Assembly (NCBI GenBank): GCA_035293045.1 | Contig: DATDOY010000187.1 | Location: 1 to 22,315, forward strand | Source: DATDOY01 sp035293045 | GTDB taxonomy: Bacteria > Actinomycetota > Acidimicrobiia > IMCC26256 > JACPCJ01 | Reading direction: 5' to 3' | DNA: 22,315 bases | Shown here: positions 21,695-22,315 of the stretch, piece by piece | Position numbering within the stretch: position 1 is the stretch's first letter | Layout of the letters: each line of letters starts with the position of its first letter | Program-made: the position numbers and the translations under genes | The notes under the pieces: model-generated | Told to the model about the DNA's origin: nothing | What the model saw: only the letters and a program-made list of their open reading frames with translations | Database searches by the model: none

Positions 21695-21895
21695 GTGACG
21701 GGCAAGCAGCTCCTCCGAACTCTTCGCAAGCGCGGATGCGTCGAGCTACGGCAGCGCGGCTCGCACGTCATCGTGCGCTGCGGGGAGTGCCAGACGGTCG
21801 TTCCGGTGCATGCCGGTGAGGACCTTGGAACCGGTCTTCTTCGCAGCATTGAACGGGATCTGGAACCTTGTCTCAGCAAGAGGTGGCTGCGATGA
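21695..21895 (+). CDS. hicA: HicA-like mRNA interferase toxin
   Basis: The protein is 66 residues from GTG 21695. It has a small double-stranded-RNA-binding fold of the HicA/YcfA family: TGKQLLRTLRKRGCVELRQ then RGSHVIV with the catalytic His24, a further strand, and VPVHAGEDLGTGLLRSIERDL. HicA cleaves mRNA independently of the ribosome when unopposed by HicB. This copy has a Cys-x-x-Cys pair (Cys29, Cys32) in the loop after the catalytic strand, and its helix ends PCLSKRWLR. Its stop overlaps the hicB start (ATGA), so the pair is co-translated. It appears intact. Confidence 0.85.
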   Translation: MTGKQLLRTLRKRGCVELRQRGSHVIVRCGECQTVVPVHAGEDLGTGLLRSIERDLEPCLSKRWLR

Positions 21896-22293
21896 CTCGC
21901 ACACAGAAGAAGGTGGACATTCGGTTCGCGCCGGACAACAACGGAAGGTGGTTCGTGGAGGTGATCGACGAACCGCGGGTTCATTCTCACGGCCAAACAT
22001 TGGAACGAGCCGAAGCCAACATCCGTGAGGCCCTCGCCCTCTGGTACGGCGGCAAGGAAGAGGACTTTGTCGTCGTGCCCGAATACGACCTCCCAAAGCA
22101 ACTCGCGAGTCTTGTTGCCGAAGCCCTGGAACTGCGCCACGCCAGCCTCGAACTTGAGCGGAGCCTTCGGTTAAAGGCGCGGCGTGCGGCGAGGCAACTC
22201 ACAGACCGAGGCGTGAGCCGGCGTGACGCAGCACGCCTTCTCGGGATTTCTCATCAGCGCGTTCAGCAACTACTCGATCAGCAGGCGTCGTAG
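21892..22293 (+). CDS. hicB: HicB-like antitoxin with C-terminal helix-turn-helix
   Basis: The protein is 133 residues from ATG 21892, with AAGAGG eight bases upstream. An upstream in-frame ATG at 21868 would lie inside hicA and is less likely. The N-terminal half is the degenerate RNase H-like HicB fold that masks the toxin: VDIRFAPDNNGRWFVEVIDE, then RAEANIREALALWYG. A Leu/Arg-rich linker helix follows, then a DNA-binding helix-turn-helix at about 108-130 (GVSRRDAARLLGISHQRVQQLL). It probably binds the palindrome in the hicA promoter. Its stop lies 22 bases from the window edge. Confidence 0.85.
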   Translation: MTRTQKKVDIRFAPDNNGRWFVEVIDEPRVHSHGQTLERAEANIREALALWYGGKEEDFVVVPEYDLPKQLASLVAEALELRHASLELERSLRLKARRAARQLTDRGVSRRDAARLLGISHQRVQQLLDQQAS

Positions 22294-22299
22294 ATGTGA

Positions 22300-22315
22300 G
22301 ATCCCGGTACCGTGG
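22300..22315 (+). repeat. Possible dispersed repeat, copy C (cut by the window edge)
   Basis: GATCCCGGTACCGTGG just after hicB resembles GATCACCGGTACCGTTG of copy B with small gaps. Only 16 bases are visible, so this is weak. If real, hicAB is bracketed by two copies. Confidence 0.3.

Overview
This is a GC-rich window of about 22 kb with dense genes, many GTG starts and 1-4 base gene overlaps. That style, an InhA-like enoyl-ACP reductase, a choice-of-anchor P-type secreted protein and a probably leaderless toxin-antitoxin pair suggest an actinobacterium, most likely Acidimicrobiia or a relative. The taxonomic call is inference; no rRNA or tRNA gene is visible.

Layout. Bases 1-2366 (minus) hold a very long coiled-coil protein that runs off the left edge. 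A decayed GNAT acetyltransferase fragment follows, then a small secreted protein (2791-3543, plus) and a large cyclase/AAA-ATPase/TPR signalling protein (3580-6261, plus). The latter ends tail-to-tail, sharing a CTAG, with a secreted beta-helix protein (6258-7703, minus). Two overlapping ABC exporter half-transporters (7864-11507, plus) form an asymmetric heterodimer. A MerB-like protein (11531-12196, minus) is interrupted by one in-frame TGA. It is divergent from a cytochrome P450 (12305-13504, plus). After the P450 comes a 5'-truncated VapC/PIN remnant.

Bases 13784-20523 (minus) are a compact type II fatty acid synthesis operon, in transcription order fabD, a biotinyl-domain protein, fabH, fabG, acpP, fabF, accD, fabI. 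A divergent fabZ lies at 20721-21137. Together they supply malonyl transfer, condensation, both reductions, dehydration, the carrier protein and the carboxyltransferase. Biotin carboxylase is not in the window. The right end has a gene-poor stretch with a dispersed repeat, then a hicA-hicB toxin-antitoxin pair with its own palindromic operator.

The strongest discovery candidate is the MerB-like gene. Its in-frame TGA falls where the second catalytic cysteine of organomercurial lyase is expected. Reading on in the same frame restores the C-terminus, and a 6-bp hairpin with a GGUC loop starts 13 bases after the TGA, with its loop 19 bases away. This is what a bacterial selenocysteine insertion site looks like, so the gene may encode a selenoprotein version of MerB. 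Second is the small biotinyl-domain protein inside the fatty acid operon, in which arginine replaces the biotin-accepting lysine.
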